Of a stretch of 64,000 nucleotides of DNA, positions 18,297 to 28,800 are shown one piece after another. The stretch is from CAWIUB01 sp963839995 (lineage in GTDB: Bacteria > Actinomycetota > Actinomycetes > Mycobacteriales > Jatrophihabitantaceae), in contig CAWIXH010000001.1 of the NCBI GenBank assembly GCA_963839995.1, positions 601,726-665,725 of the forward strand, given 5' to 3'. The translations under genes and the position numbers were made by a program. Numbering within the stretch: the first letter of the stretch is position 1; the number at the start of each line of letters is the position of its first letter. The notes under the pieces are model-generated. The model saw only the letters and a list, made by a program, of their open reading frames with translations, was not told where the DNA came from and searched no databases.

Positions 18297-19862
18297 TCAG
18301 CCCTCAGACCCGTCGTAACTTCGGGTTAGCGACCGCGTCGAGCGCAAGCCGTACTGCGACACCCCACCGCCATTGTCGGAACCGCGCATCTGCTCGAACC
18401 GGGCTGCGATCGTTGCGAGTGCGCGCAGCGGGAAGAGGGCTTCCGTCGGCTGCGAGGCCGCCACGAGCGTTCTCACGCTCTGGAAGTACGCCACGCCCTG
18501 ACCGAACAGGTTGAACACGAGGATTCGCGGGAACGGCTGAGCCTGCTCGGTGCCTGCGGCGTCCACGAGCGACATGGCGGCGGCCAGCGGGTCGGGCTCA
18601 GGTTCTGTCACCGTCGCACCAGGGGCCTGGCCCTGCGCGACGGTCCAGTCGCTTTGCCAGCCGCTCGGCCGCTGGATTTCCATCGTGTCCAGTGGTGGGT
18701 TCAGCCCGCCATAGATCGCCAAGTCACGGGCCTCGAACTTCAGCCCCGGAGCGAACTGGACGGTGATGTTCTCCTCCGGCTCGAACCGCAGCTCGTCCTC
18801 CTCGAACCGGACCGACTTGATCCGAGACTGCCACTTGAGCACAGGGAAGAGTTCCGACTCGATGCCAAGCCGCGTCGGGTCGGATGGCGCCTCGCTCAGG
18901 ACGTAGCCGGTGATCTGCTTGTAGAAAGGCGAGACGTCCACAGGTGCCTTCGCCATCAGCGCGCCCTGTGTCGCGACGTCCAGACCCGACGTCAGCGTCA
19001 GAATCGCCGACCGGACGAGGTCAAACAACTCTCGTGTCACGGCTTCCGCTGCCTGCCGTACGCCACCTAGGTCGGCCTTACCGTGTTCGAAGTCGTCGCT
19101 TGCCTGTCGGGCGGCGTCGTAGATCTGCTTGTCGCCCTGGAAGATGTACTCCCGCCTCGTGAAGGCCTCGGCGATCGATCTCCAATTCCGCTTCGTCGTG
19201 TCAACGCCAAGCAGCCGGGCGTGCGCCTCCTCAGTCAAGCCGAGGCGATCCTGGTGGAACTGTTGGATCGCCTTGGTCAGCACCTCACACGCGATGTACA
19301 GGTGGGCGAGGGCGAGGACCTGCGATCCGGTGTTCCAGTAGCGCAGGGCGACCTGATACTGGGCGAGAGCTCGAAGCAGCCGTGCACTGTGAGTGCTCCG
19401 AAACGCGGCTGCACCGAAGTTGAATAGGTCCGGCGCTTCGACCCACCTGCCCAGCCGCGGATGCCCCGTCTCATCGTGACGAAACACCTCCATGAACTCG
19501 CGCCGCGACAGCCCCGGAGACGAGTTGAACGCGATATGAACACCCGGCGGTTCAACGACAGCATTCACACAGAAGCTGACCAACAGGGCAACGGCACTCG
19601 CGGCCGATGACGCGCGGAGCACGGCATCGTCCATATCGCCGGATCGGCTTCGGACGGCGAACCAAAGCTCCTGAGGCAGCGGATGACCTACGCCGGCGTC
19701 CTCCCAACGAGTCGAGACGCGGACCTGAACGGCGCCGCCGAGACCGTCAGGGAACTCCCCGATGTCGATGTAATACCCCGGACGCACGCGGGCACCAGCG
19801 CTCGACCTCAGTACCACCGTGTACTCCGAATCATCGCCACGCGCGGCCACAACGATCAGCAT
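18297..19862 (-). CDS. Unknown 521-residue protein with a HEPN-like helical middle
   Basis: I do not recognise a named family. From ATG 19862 (an ATG at 19955 is also possible; neither has a strong ribosome site) the N-terminal ~150 residues look beta-rich. Residues ~165-310 form an all-helical block reading ALRYWNTGSQVLALAHLYIA, then CEVLTKAIQQFHQDRLGLTE and YDAARQASDDFEHGKADLGG. This resembles the HEPN/ApeA-type domains of some defence proteins, but the R-to-H spacing (R-x7-H) is not the canonical RNase motif. The C-terminal part (LKFEARDLAIYGGLNPPLDT) is beta-rich again. No membrane segment. Alone between IS debris and a secreted-protein operon. Confidence 0.6.
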   Translation of the reverse strand: MLIVVAARGDDSEYTVVLRSSAGARVRPGYYIDIGEFPDGLGGAVQVRVSTRWEDAGVGHPLPQELWFAVRSRSGDMDDAVLRASSAASAVALLVSFCVNAVVEPPGVHIAFNSSPGLSRREFMEVFRHDETGHPRLGRWVEAPDLFNFGAAAFRSTHSARLLRALAQYQVALRYWNTGSQVLALAHLYIACEVLTKAIQQFHQDRLGLTEEAHARLLGVDTTKRNWRSIAEAFTRREYIFQGDKQIYDAARQASDDFEHGKADLGGVRQAAEAVTRELFDLVRSAILTLTSGLDVATQGALMAKAPVDVSPFYKQITGYVLSEAPSDPTRLGIESELFPVLKWQSRIKSVRFEEDELRFEPEENITVQFAPGLKFEARDLAIYGGLNPPLDTMEIQRPSGWQSDWTVAQGQAPGATVTEPEPDPLAAAMSLVDAAGTEQAQPFPRILVFNLFGQGVAYFQSVRTLVAASQPTEALFPLRALATIAARFEQMRGSDNGGGVSQYGLRSTRSLTRSYDGSEG

Positions 19863-20366
19863 GCACTGACCGGCGTGCAGGCGGCGGTTGCAGGGCGGCC
19901 GCCGCAGCCGAACACCTGAGCCAGCCGACGCGCCCGCCCGTGCGCATAACGACATTCCCAGCAGCGATGCCGCCGCGGACGTATTCGGCGATCCTGATGA
20001 TCTTCGGCGTGAGCTGTCGCCGATCCTCTTTGACGGAGCGTGGCCGGCTAGAGGATCGCGCTGGACCCGTCGCTATGCCCGGACCAGTCGATGCGGACAA
20101 GTATCCTGCGTGCCACCCAGATGAACTGATCCGTGCGTCACTGATCGTGCATGTGCCGAGGCTGGATTTCACTCACCTACCGCGGGACCGCGTGAGGTCT
20201 GCCTCCTCGGGGCTGACATGGGATCGGGATCCAACGTCGCGGCACGGGGTACCGCCATTTCGAGTTGGGCGGACGGGTGTGCACCTTTGGACCGACGTCC
20301 CGAGCCAGTCATCGGGGCTGGGCAACGAAGGCTTTCTCAGCGGAAGGAGTCCTCGGCCGCGTGCGG
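19863..20366. other. Gene-free stretch
   Basis: About 500 bases upstream of the unknown gene and downstream of a decayed secreted-protein gene. I see no gene, repeat or clear promoter. Confidence 0.35.
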
Positions 20367-20869
20367 CTACGGCGTCAAGGCGGTGCAGAGTGCGGCGAAG
20401 TCATCATCGAGCGCTGGTTGCGGGCCAGCCTCGAAGGTCGCCGGCCCGTCGCTGGTAGCACTGACCCGGCCACGGCCCACGATCACCACACCCGCACCCG
20501 GAAGGAACTCGCGGAAGACGATGCCGACCTCCGTGGTCGTCCCGTCCAGCTCGACGGTCTTGGTGTTGTGGTCGACCTCGCGCAGGCTGATGCCGTTCCC
20601 GCTCATGGTGCCGGTGGCGTCTTCGCGGACTTGGATCCGGATCGGATTGCCCTGATCGTCGAAGAACACCCAGAGCCGGTCCCGGTGAGGTCAGGAGTCA
20701 CCGGGAAGCCCGCACGGGGCTTGCCCCGTCGTCAACGAAATGATCGTTGATTGGGAACGTTCCGATCCTCGGCGTCGTCGAACCGGGCCTGGCCCGCGGC
20801 CGCGACCACCAGGGCGCCGCTGACAAGAGCCGCTACGGTCACACGCAGCCGGGGCTTGAAACTTGTCAT
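20367..20869 (-). pseudogene. Secreted protein gene, decayed
   Basis: From ATG 20869 a clean signal peptide is encoded (MTSFKPRLRVTVAALVSGAL then VVAAAGQA) but the frame ends in the early mature part. The C-terminal portion is found in another frame (FFDDQGNPIRIQVREDATG to FEAGPQPALDDDFAALCTAL, ending at 20367). It shares the LDD-x5-LC tail pattern with the secreted protein at 24773-25404, so the two are probably paralogues at the two ends of one operon. Several frame changes make it non-functional as written. Confidence 0.55.
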
Positions 20870-21133
20870 TTGTCCGTCCATTCGTTGGCTGCCGGAGATT
20901 CCGGAGCGTGGAATATGGTGACCGTTGGCATCGCCACATTCGGTTGTCCACGAGCCGGCCCAGGTGTCGTGATCTTGAAGCGTCAGAGGCACATGCACGG
21001 CGCTGTATCGGAACGCTATGCGCTCGTTGCACGAAGGTTGACCAGCACCGAGATCGCGACAGCCGTACGTCGCACGATCTTCTCCTTACCGTTGCACGGA
21101 CGTGAGTCACGAGCGACCGTTCGGTGGTGCGTG
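20870..21133 (-). other. Possible remnant of a further small secreted protein
   Basis: On the minus strand AAGGAG precedes a GTG near 21083 that opens a signal-peptide-like start (VRRTAVAISVLVNLRATSA), but this frame stops at once. A neighbouring frame (PLTLQDHDTWAGSWTTECGD) continues towards 20870. Short and broken; weak evidence only. Confidence 0.25.
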
Positions 21134-21315
21134 TCAGGGGATCCGGCCCCAGGCGACGCGGGTGACGTCGGTGAGGCCGGTCGGTACGAGTGTCTGGTGC
21201 GCGCCGTCGGCGGACATGACGAAAAGGTCGGTGCAGCATCGATCGGGGTGGTTGCGGTTGCTGGTGAACGCGATACTGGCGCCGGTCGGTGAGTAGGCCG
21301 AGTTGGTGCTAGATA

Positions 21316-23036
21316 CTTCGACCTGAAAAAGTCGGCGCGGATCTCATCGACTGGGTCAGCCGAAACCGGCTCGACTCCGTCCGGCTACTGATCAGATCTC
21401 CTTGTTTTGTAGGGGATTCGGCTCGGCGTGCCGTCGGGTTGGAGGTCTAGTCTTGCGGGATCATGGTCTCGGCGGTGGTCGGGTCGAGCCGGGAGTGCGG
21501 ATGCTGCGGACGCGGGCGGAGCAGGTCAGCTTGTGGGAGGCGGTGCTGCCTGAGCAGGTGCGGCGACTGCCGGAGGAGCTGGCACGGGTGGATCGCCTGC
21601 TCGATGACCCGGCGTTCTTTGCGCCGTTCGTGGCGTTCTTCGACCCACGAGTGGGCCGGCCGTCTACGCCGATGGAGACCTACCTGCGGTTGATGTTCTT
21701 GAAGTTCCGGTATCGGCTGGGCTTCGAGTCGCTGTGCCGGGAGGTGACCGACTCGATCACGTGGCGGCGGTTCTGCCGGATCCCGCTGGATGGGTCGGTG
21801 CCGCACCCGACGACATTGATGAAGCTGACGACGCGCTGCGGCACGGCCGCAGTGGATGGGCTGAATGAAGCGCTGCTGGCGAAGGCGGCCGAGGCGAAGC
21901 TGCTGCGCACCACGCGGCTGCGCGCGGACACGACGGTGGTGCCGGCGAACGTCGCCTACCCGACCGATTCGGGGTTGTTGGCCAAGGCGGTGCGGCGGAT
22001 CGCGGCGACCGGCCGGCGGATCCAGGCCGCTGGTGGCGCGACGCGCACCAAGGTCCGGGACCGGTCCCGGGTGGCCGGCAAACGGGCGCACGGGATCGCG
22101 GCGAAGCTGCGCCTGCGCGCCGCGGCGGGGCGTGACGAGGCGCAGGCCACGGTGCGGCGGATCACCGGGGAACTGGCCGGGCTGGCCGAGAAGGCCGCCC
22201 GCGACGCCGAGCGGCTGCTCGCCAACGCCCGCCGGGCGCTGCGCGGTGCCCAGCTCAAGGCCGAACGGCTTGCGGCAGTGGGGGTGCGTGACGCGGCGGC
22301 GGGCCGGCGCCGCGGACGACTGCGGCGGGCGGTGAATGACCTGGTCGAGCTGCTGGAAGCGACCCTGCGCATCGCCGCGCAGACCCGGCAACGCGTCGCC
22401 GGCACAACACCGGATGGGGCGACACGGCGGGTCAGCCTGCACGACCCGGACGCCCGCCCGATCGCCAAGGGCCGCCTCGGCAAGCCGGTCGAGTTCGGGT
22501 ACAAGGGCCAGGTCGTGGACAACGACGACGGCGTCGTGCTCGACCACACCGTCGAGCCTGGCAACCCCGCCGACGCGCCGCAGCTCGCCCCCGCCGTCGG
22601 ACGCGTCATCCGTCGTACGAACCGCCGCCCCCGCACGGTAACCGCGGATCGCGGCTACGGAGAGAAGAAGGTCGACGACGACCTGCACGCGCAAGGTGTG
22701 CGCACCGTCGTCATCCCCCGCAAAGGCAGACCCGGCACGGCCCGCCAGGCCGAGGAACGCAGGCCCGCGTTCCGGCGGACCGTGAAATGGCGAACCGGCA
22801 GCGAAGGCCGGATCAGCATCCTCAAACGCGGGTACGGATGGGACCGCACCCGCCTCGACGGCACCCAGGGAGCCCGGATCTGGGCCGGCCACGGGGTCTT
22901 GACCCACAACCTGGTCAAGATCGGCAACCTCGCCAGCTGAAACCACCCACCGGCGACGATCAACACCATCCGACCCACCCGCCGGCCAGCCGCCCGACGA
23001 CCACACTCACCGACGCCCGACTTTTTCAGGTCGAAG
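21316..23036 (+). mobile_element. IS1182-like insertion sequence, complete, with 6-bp target duplication
   Basis: The 1721-bp element has terminal repeats reading CTTCGACCTGAAAAAGTC inward from both ends (21316 and 23036). It is flanked by identical TAGATA at 21310-21315 and 23037-23042. It sits inside a TolB-like gene in opposite orientation and contains one intact transposase gene. The exact target duplication and undamaged transposase suggest a recent insertion. Confidence 0.92.
21501..22940 (+). CDS. IS1182-like transposase
   Basis: About 479 residues from ATG 21501. The DUF772-type N-terminal domain is seen (GRPSTPMETYLRLMFLKFRY). The catalytic residues are in TTRLRADTTVVPANVAYPTD, in RTVTADRGYGEKKVDDDLHA and in GSEGRISILKRGYGWDRTRL. 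A long Ala/Arg-rich coiled segment (residues ~190-320) sits between the first and second acidic sites. Full length and undamaged. Confidence 0.88.
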   Translation: MLRTRAEQVSLWEAVLPEQVRRLPEELARVDRLLDDPAFFAPFVAFFDPRVGRPSTPMETYLRLMFLKFRYRLGFESLCREVTDSITWRRFCRIPLDGSVPHPTTLMKLTTRCGTAAVDGLNEALLAKAAEAKLLRTTRLRADTTVVPANVAYPTDSGLLAKAVRRIAATGRRIQAAGGATRTKVRDRSRVAGKRAHGIAAKLRLRAAAGRDEAQATVRRITGELAGLAEKAARDAERLLANARRALRGAQLKAERLAAVGVRDAAAGRRRGRLRRAVNDLVELLEATLRIAAQTRQRVAGTTPDGATRRVSLHDPDARPIAKGRLGKPVEFGYKGQVVDNDDGVVLDHTVEPGNPADAPQLAPAVGRVIRRTNRRPRTVTADRGYGEKKVDDDLHAQGVRTVVIPRKGRPGTARQAEERRPAFRRTVKWRTGSEGRISILKRGYGWDRTRLDGTQGARIWAGHGVLTHNLVKIGNLAS

Positions 23037-23798
23037 TAGATAGCGGGTAGCGGGTGTGGGTGAGCCGGCGCAGGTGGGTGCCGCGGGGTGAGATGTCATA
23101 GACGTTTCCGTTGAGTCGGCAGCAGTTGCTGAACGTGACGCGCCGGCCGTCGGGTGACCAGTTCGGCCAGCTGGCGAGTAGCGCCGGGTCGGTGATCGGC
23201 CGGGGGTGGCTGCCGTCGGCGTTCATGATGTAGATCTGAGCTTGGATTCCGCCGGCGTTGAACCGCGCGAACGCGATCTGTGTTCCGTCAGGTGAGACGG
23301 CGTGGTAGTAGTCGAAGACGTCGGTCTGGAACGGTGTGAGCGCGGTGAGGTTGGTCCCGTCGAGGCGGACGGAGTAGATCGCGCAACCCTCCGACTGGCA
23401 GCGGGCGAAGACGATGCGCTGCCCGTCCGGGGTGTATCTCGGCACGTCGTCGGCGAAGCCGGGCTGGTCGGCGAAGACGAGGCCTTGATCGGATCCGTCG
23501 GCGGCCATCGTGTAGAGCCGGTCGTCACCGCTGATGTCGCTGCTGAACGCGATCCGCAGTCCGTCCGGTGACCAGTCAGGCTGTGCGGCGGTGTTCCCGG
23601 CGGGTACCCGAGTCAGTTGTCGGAACCCGGTTCCGTCCGGGTTGACGGTGTAGATCTGGCCGGTGCTGTTGCTCGAAATCGCGATCGCGCCGTCGCGCAC
23701 CGGGTCGCTGGCGCGAGCCAGGCCGGACGGGATAAGCGTTGCTGCACCGGCGAGGGCCAGCACCGTGGCGAGCCGCCGGATGTGCTTCGCGGTTGTTG

Positions 23799-24761
23799 TC
23801 ATGGCCGGGTTCCCCAATCTGCGAGCACGAGGTTGTCGATCGGCACGATGGTGTGGATGCCGGATGCGTCTGCGTTCATCACGGCGAGGCCGTTGACGTG
23901 GAGCACGACCCGGGAGCCGTCGGGGGAATAGCTCGCGAAGTCGCCCGACGCGCCCCCACTGAAGTTGGTGAGCTGGGTCACGTCCCGACCGTTGGGTTTC
24001 ATGGTGTCGATCTGGCTGATGGGTCGATCGAAATTGGTGGTGAACAGGATGCGACGTCCGTCGGGGGCGTAATCGGGCCAGAACGCTTCGAGGTTCGGCT
24101 CGGTCAATCGCCGTAGGCCGCTGCCGTCGGGAGCGATCCGCCAGATCGCGGACACGAGTCCGTCCCGATTACTCGAGAAGACGATTGCCCGACCGTCCGG
24201 TCGGTACCGCGCGTCGAAGTCGATCCAGTGGCCGCCGGTGATGTCGTGGACGCCGGTGCCGTCCCTGCCGACAACAGCAATGGTGCACTCGGTGAAACCG
24301 AACGGGGAGGTGCAGCGGGTGTAGACGAGGTGCTTGGCGTCGGGGGCCCAGCGCGGCACGAACGCGTCGTGCCCGGGGTCGGCGACGAGCTGACGCTGAC
24401 CGCTGCCGTCGGCGCGCATGGTCCTGATCTGGAAGGCGCCGGTTGCATTGCTCACGTACGCGATTTGCGAGCCGTCCGGTGAGTAGTTCGGATCGCCTGC
24501 CTGAGCTGGCGCGGTGAGATGCGTCAGCTGCGTGACATCGCCGCCATCCGAGTTCACCGTGTACACCTGCGAGTCGCCAGACAGATCGGGATCGGGCAAG
24601 ATCGCCCCGATCGAGTAGGTGATGCGCCCGTTCTCCGCGGCGACTGGCGAGGCAGCGACACTGCGGGCCGATCCGGTGGCCAGCATCACCGCGCACGCCA
24701 CTCCCATCGTCGCTGACTTGATCAAGGCGCCGCGGCGGCTATTCCTTCGTATTGAGATCAC
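23799..24761 (-). CDS. Secreted TolB-like beta-propeller protein
   Basis: GTG 24761 is chosen because GGAGGA lies just upstream and the next 30 residues form an Arg-rich export signal (ISIRRNSRRGALIKSATMGV). The mature part has PD40/TolB repeats of the form YSPDGSQIAYVSN, WAPDAKHLVYTRC, YRPDGRAIVFSSN, YAPDGRRILFTTN and YSPDGSRVVLHVN, i.e. a six-bladed propeller. It follows the secreted-protein gene and overlaps the second TolB-like gene by 4 bases. Divergent from the BTAD-propeller-solute-binding regulator, which suggests a common pathway for sensing or handling an extracellular ligand. Confidence 0.85.
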   Translation of the reverse strand: MISIRRNSRRGALIKSATMGVACAVMLATGSARSVAASPVAAENGRITYSIGAILPDPDLSGDSQVYTVNSDGGDVTQLTHLTAPAQAGDPNYSPDGSQIAYVSNATGAFQIRTMRADGSGQRQLVADPGHDAFVPRWAPDAKHLVYTRCTSPFGFTECTIAVVGRDGTGVHDITGGHWIDFDARYRPDGRAIVFSSNRDGLVSAIWRIAPDGSGLRRLTEPNLEAFWPDYAPDGRRILFTTNFDRPISQIDTMKPNGRDVTQLTNFSGGASGDFASYSPDGSRVVLHVNGLAVMNADASGIHTIVPIDNLVLADWGTRP

Positions 24762-24772
24762 ATGTCCTCCGT

Positions 24773-25404
24773 TCAACGTTTGTGGACGTACCGCTTCGTT
24801 CCTCTTATTGAGTTGCTGTGCTGTGGGCGACGCTGGCTAACCCGCAGCGCCGCCGCCACCTCCTCGCACAGGCCCGCCGTGTCGTCGAGTCCGTGCCGGC
24901 TAAGGACACCGAGGTAGGCAAGGAAGGAGTCATCGGTCGGGTCCTGGGGTGTGCGGTTGTCGTCGATGAGGAACCGGTAGGTCGCTACACCAGCTGCCCG
25001 GTAGGTCAGCTGCCCACCCGGCCCATACACCGCAACCCGGGACGGGGAGAGGTTACTGATCGTGAGAGCCCCGTCCCCGCTGTCCGTGATCGTCTGGTCC
25101 TCGCCGACCAGCCCCTTGACCTGCTCAACCCTGGACTTGCCATTGCACAGGTTCGTCCAGGTTCCGGTGAGGGTGGAGACCTCGAGGTAGTACACGAAGC
25201 CGTCGGGCCCGCGTTGGACGCCGAGGAACCGACCGTCGGCCACCTCCGTCGCGGACAGCCGCATCGAGTCGCAGCTCACCGTGAATGTGGTGACGTCATG
25301 GAACGTGCCCTTGTCATAGGCGCGACTGATGCATTACCGGTGGCAGATGCGAACGCGAGCAGTGTGCTGGCGAGAACGCCCATTGCCTTGCTGAGCTTGT
25401 TCAC
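24773..25404 (-). pseudogene. Secreted protein gene with one frameshift
   Basis: GTG 25404 overlaps the stop of the preceding small gene and has GAGGGAAGAG upstream. The signal peptide (NKLSKAMGVLASTLLAFASA) is in one frame. The mature part starts after a one-base shift near 25320 (AYDKGTFHDVTTFTVSCDSM) and continues to 24773 through ADGRFLGVQRGPDGFVYYLE and DDSFLAYLGVLSRHGLDDTA. The family is unknown. The lone indel may be an error, in which case this is an intact extracellular protein of about 200 residues. Confidence 0.65.
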
Positions 25405-25565
25405 TTCTCTTCCCTCTTCCGTGGTGTGTGGGTTGCGTTACGCCGAGTGCGGACGACGAGCACGCAGGTGGCGACGGTGCAGGCCACAGTCACCAGCACG
25501 ATGGCGACGTACGCCCATACCGACGGGTTCTCGTGAACCACGGTCGGAGCCACCGGCGGGAACAT
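25401..25565 (-). CDS. Small single-pass membrane protein
   Basis: 54 residues, MFPPVAPTVVHENPSVWAYV then AIVLVTVACTVATCVLVV and a basic tail RTRRNATHTPRKREEK. One transmembrane helix with positive-inside cytoplasmic tail. Its stop overlaps the start of the secreted-protein gene (GTGA), so it opens the TolB operon. The open frame extends further upstream with Cys/Trp-rich sequence (SPCWYSRVCALAGWCLAPTP), so the true start may be earlier and the protein a longer anchored one. Confidence 0.5.
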   Translation of the reverse strand: MFPPVAPTVVHENPSVWAYVAIVLVTVACTVATCVLVVRTRRNATHTPRKREEK

Positions 25566-25840
25566 CGGAGTGATCGTCGAGTCGCTCGGGCCGGACGGCG
25601 TCGGCGCTAAACACCAGCCGGCCAGGGCGCAGACGCGGGAATACCAACACGGGCTGACGTCCCACCCCCTCGCGTTGGACGACCGCCCGCTTTGCGGTCG
25701 GTGCCGGCGAGCATCGGCGTGCCGGGTTGGAAGTCGATTGGATCCCCCGCTTGGAGCTACTTGGACGCCAGTGAAGTCGATGTTCTGACGGGTGGTTGCG
25801 GGGGTAACGTTTGGTGCGGCCGATCGGGGGTGCGCGAGCG
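25566..25840. promoter_or_regulatory. Divergent intergenic region between TolB operon and BTAD regulator
   Basis: About 275 bases separate two divergent starts and should hold the promoters of both units. Part of it may code for the N-terminus of the small membrane protein. BTAD/OmpR-type regulators usually bind direct heptamer repeats here, but I could not identify a convincing repeat pair by eye. Confidence 0.4.
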
Positions 25841-28800
25841 GTGAGTGACACGGCCGTCGACCCGGTGCGGCAGCTGAAGTTCTCCACGCTCGGCCCGTTG
25901 CGGGTGCTGCAGGGCAGAGATGCGGTGCCGCTCGGTGGACGGCAGCAGCGTGCCGTCCTTGCTGTGCTGATCGTCCATCGGCCCGCCGTGCTGTCGGTCG
26001 CGCGGATTGCGGACGAGATCTGGGGCGAACGCGTGCCGAGCGGGCACGTCCGCACCATCCACACCTATGTCCACCACCTGCGCGAGGCGCTCGAGCCGAA
26101 CCGAGGCGGAGGGGGCTGGGCAGTCCTCACCACCGTCAACGGTGGGTACCAGTTGGTCACGGACGAGGACGCAATCGACGCGGTCGCGTTCGAGCGACTC
26201 GTGAACTCTGGGCGGGCGCTGCTCAGAGCGGGCGACCCGGCCGAGGCGCGCGAGAAGTTCGATCGGGCTCTGGCGTTGTGGCGCGCAGACGCGCTGGCTG
26301 ACCTCGGCGACTTCCCGTTCGTGGCGCCGTACGCCGGCCGACTCGAGGAGCTGCGGCTCACCGCAGTTGAAGGCCTAATCGACGCGCGGCTGGCGCTGGG
26401 CGATCACGCGAGCGTCGTCGGGGAGCTGGACGACCTCGTCGGGCGATATCCGCTACGCGAGAAGATCCAGGCACAGCGGATGCTCGCGCTGTACCGCACC
26501 GGGCGGCAGGCCGACGCGCTGGCCGCCTACCGCACGGTGCGGCAGGTACTCGACGACGAGCTTGGGGTGGAGCCCAGCGCGCCGCTTCAGCGGTTGCACC
26601 AGGCGATACTGACTCAGGATCCGGCCATCGCGGCGCCGTCGGTCGCGCCGGCCGTCGCCGGCCCGGTGGCCACCGAACCCGGGCGGACTCTCGTGCCCGG
26701 CACCGGCACGCGTCGGCGCAGACACGCGCTGGCGGTTGCGGTCGTCGCGGTGCTCGCGGCCGGCGCTGGGATCGCGGTCTACGGCGCCGGCCACTGGCAT
26801 ACCAGCAGCCTGTCGGCGCTACCCGCCAACAGCGTCGGGGCCATTGCCGCAGACGGCAGCCTGCATCACGCGGTCGCCGTCGGGCCGAACCCGTCGGCTG
26901 TCGCCTACGGCGCCGGCACGCTCTGGGTCACCAGCAGCACCGACCGACGCGTGGCGCGCGTCGACACCGGGACACACCGGGTGATGCAGACCATCCCGGT
27001 CGGGCTCACGCCCAGCGCAATCGTGGTCACCGGCCACGACGCCTGGGTCGTCAACACCGGCGACGGCGCCGTGTCGCGGATCAATACCGACACCGACACG
27101 GTCGTCCAGACGATCCCGGTGGGGACGCTGCCGTCGGCGATCGCGGCCGGGCCGAACGGGGTGTGGGTGGCGAACAGCGGCGACGACTCGATCCAGCGCA
27201 TCGACCCGGTCACCGGCGCCCCCGACACGCCGATTGGGGTGGGCGGGCGGCCGGACGGGATCGCGGTCGGTGAGCACGCGGTGTGGGTGGCCAACAGCGC
27301 GGACGGCTCGGTCACCGAGATCGACCCGCGCAGCGGGCAGGACGTCAGCGGGCCAATCGCCGTCGGCTCCGGCCCCGGGGCGATCGCCGTGACCGGGGAC
27401 GCGGTCTGGGTGGCCAACATCGACGAGCAGACCGTCGACCGGCTCGACCCGCGGACCGGGACCGTGCTGGCGCGCGTGCTCGTCGGCGACGGCCCCAGTT
27501 CGGTAGCGATCGCCAACGACTGGGTATGGGTCGGCAACGCCTACGACGGCACCATCACCGAGATCGACGCGACCACAAACGCGGCCCGGCATCGGTTCGC
27601 CATCGGCGCCTCGCCGCGGGCCATGGTCGCCGTCGGCTCGTCCGTCTGGGTCGCCGCCGGGGCGTTCGCCGCCACCGCGCACGCCGGCGGGACGCTGACC
27701 GTCGCCGGCCCCTTCCTACCCGGCAACGCCGTCGGGATCGACCCGGCCAACGCGTACCTGCAGTCCGTGACGCTGCGGGCGCTGCGCCTGGTCTACGACG
27801 GGCTGGTCTCCTACCACGCGGCGGGCGGGTCAGCCGGGCTGACCATCGTCCCGGACCTGGCCACCGCGGTGCCGCGACCCAGCGACGGCGGCCGAACCTA
27901 CTCGTTCACGCTGCGCCGCGGCGTGCGGTACTCCGACGGCACCCCGGTCCGCGCCTCCGACATCAGGCGCGGCGTGCTGCGGTCCTTGACGGCCGCAACC
28001 TACCCCGGCGGCACGGCGACCACCGTCGGGATCGTCGGCGCCGAGCACTGCGGCCAGCAGGCCCGGTGCGACCTGAGCCGGGGCGTGGTGGAAGACGACG
28101 CGACCGGCAGCGTCGTCTTCCACCTCGACGCGCCCGACCCGGACTTCCTGTTCAAGCTCACCTACTTCGGTCAGGCCACCGTGCCCGGCGCGCCCCCGAC
28201 CGAGTCGAAAACCCCGCTGCCCGGCACCGGGCCCTACCGCATCTCCCAATACCGGCAGGGCGAGACATTCGTGCTGACCCGCAACCCGCACTTCACCCAA
28301 TGGTCGTTCGCCGCCCAGCCGGCCGGCTACCCCGACACCATCCGCTGGGTGAAGACCCCCGACCTCGCCACCGCGATCACCGACGTGCTGGCCGGCCGCG
28401 CGGATCTGGTCCGGCTGCCCGGAGTTCGCGGCGACGCGGTCAGCCAGCGGGCGATGGAGCAGATCGGGCAGCAACACCCGGCGCAGTTGCACACCGAGAA
28501 CGATTTCGGCCTCCAGTGGATGTACCTGAACACTCGGGTGCCGCCGTTCGACGACATTCGTGTGCGCCAGGCCATCAACTACGCGGTCGACCGCCGCACT
28601 CCGCGGCTGGTGCCCAAGGGTGAGCGGCGACTCGCCGGCGGCCTCGACGACATGATCATCAGCTTGTATGCGGGCGGGATGACGGTCCGCGACATCGAAC
28701 ACCACCTGGTGCGCACGTTGGGCGTCGAGGTGTCCCGGGAGACCATCTCCAAGATCACCGACGCGGTGCTGGAAGAGGTCAAGGCCTGGCAGGCCCGGCC

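Larger units (their letters stand above)
21134..23802 (-). pseudogene. Secreted TolB-like beta-propeller gene, split by an IS
   Basis: ATG 23802 overlaps the stop of the upstream TolB-like gene (ATGA). A signal peptide (KHIRRLATVLALAGAATLIP) precedes WD40/PD40-type blades such as IYTVNPDGTGFRQLTRVPAG, PDWSPDGLRIAFSSDISGDD and NWSPDGRRVTFSNCCRLNG. The IS at 21316-23036 interrupts it. If the IS and one 6-bp TAGATA duplicate are removed, the frame joins perfectly (RYPLS then STNSAYSPTGASIAFTSNRN) and ends at 21134. TolB-like propellers act outside the membrane; the exact role is unknown. Confidence 0.85.
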
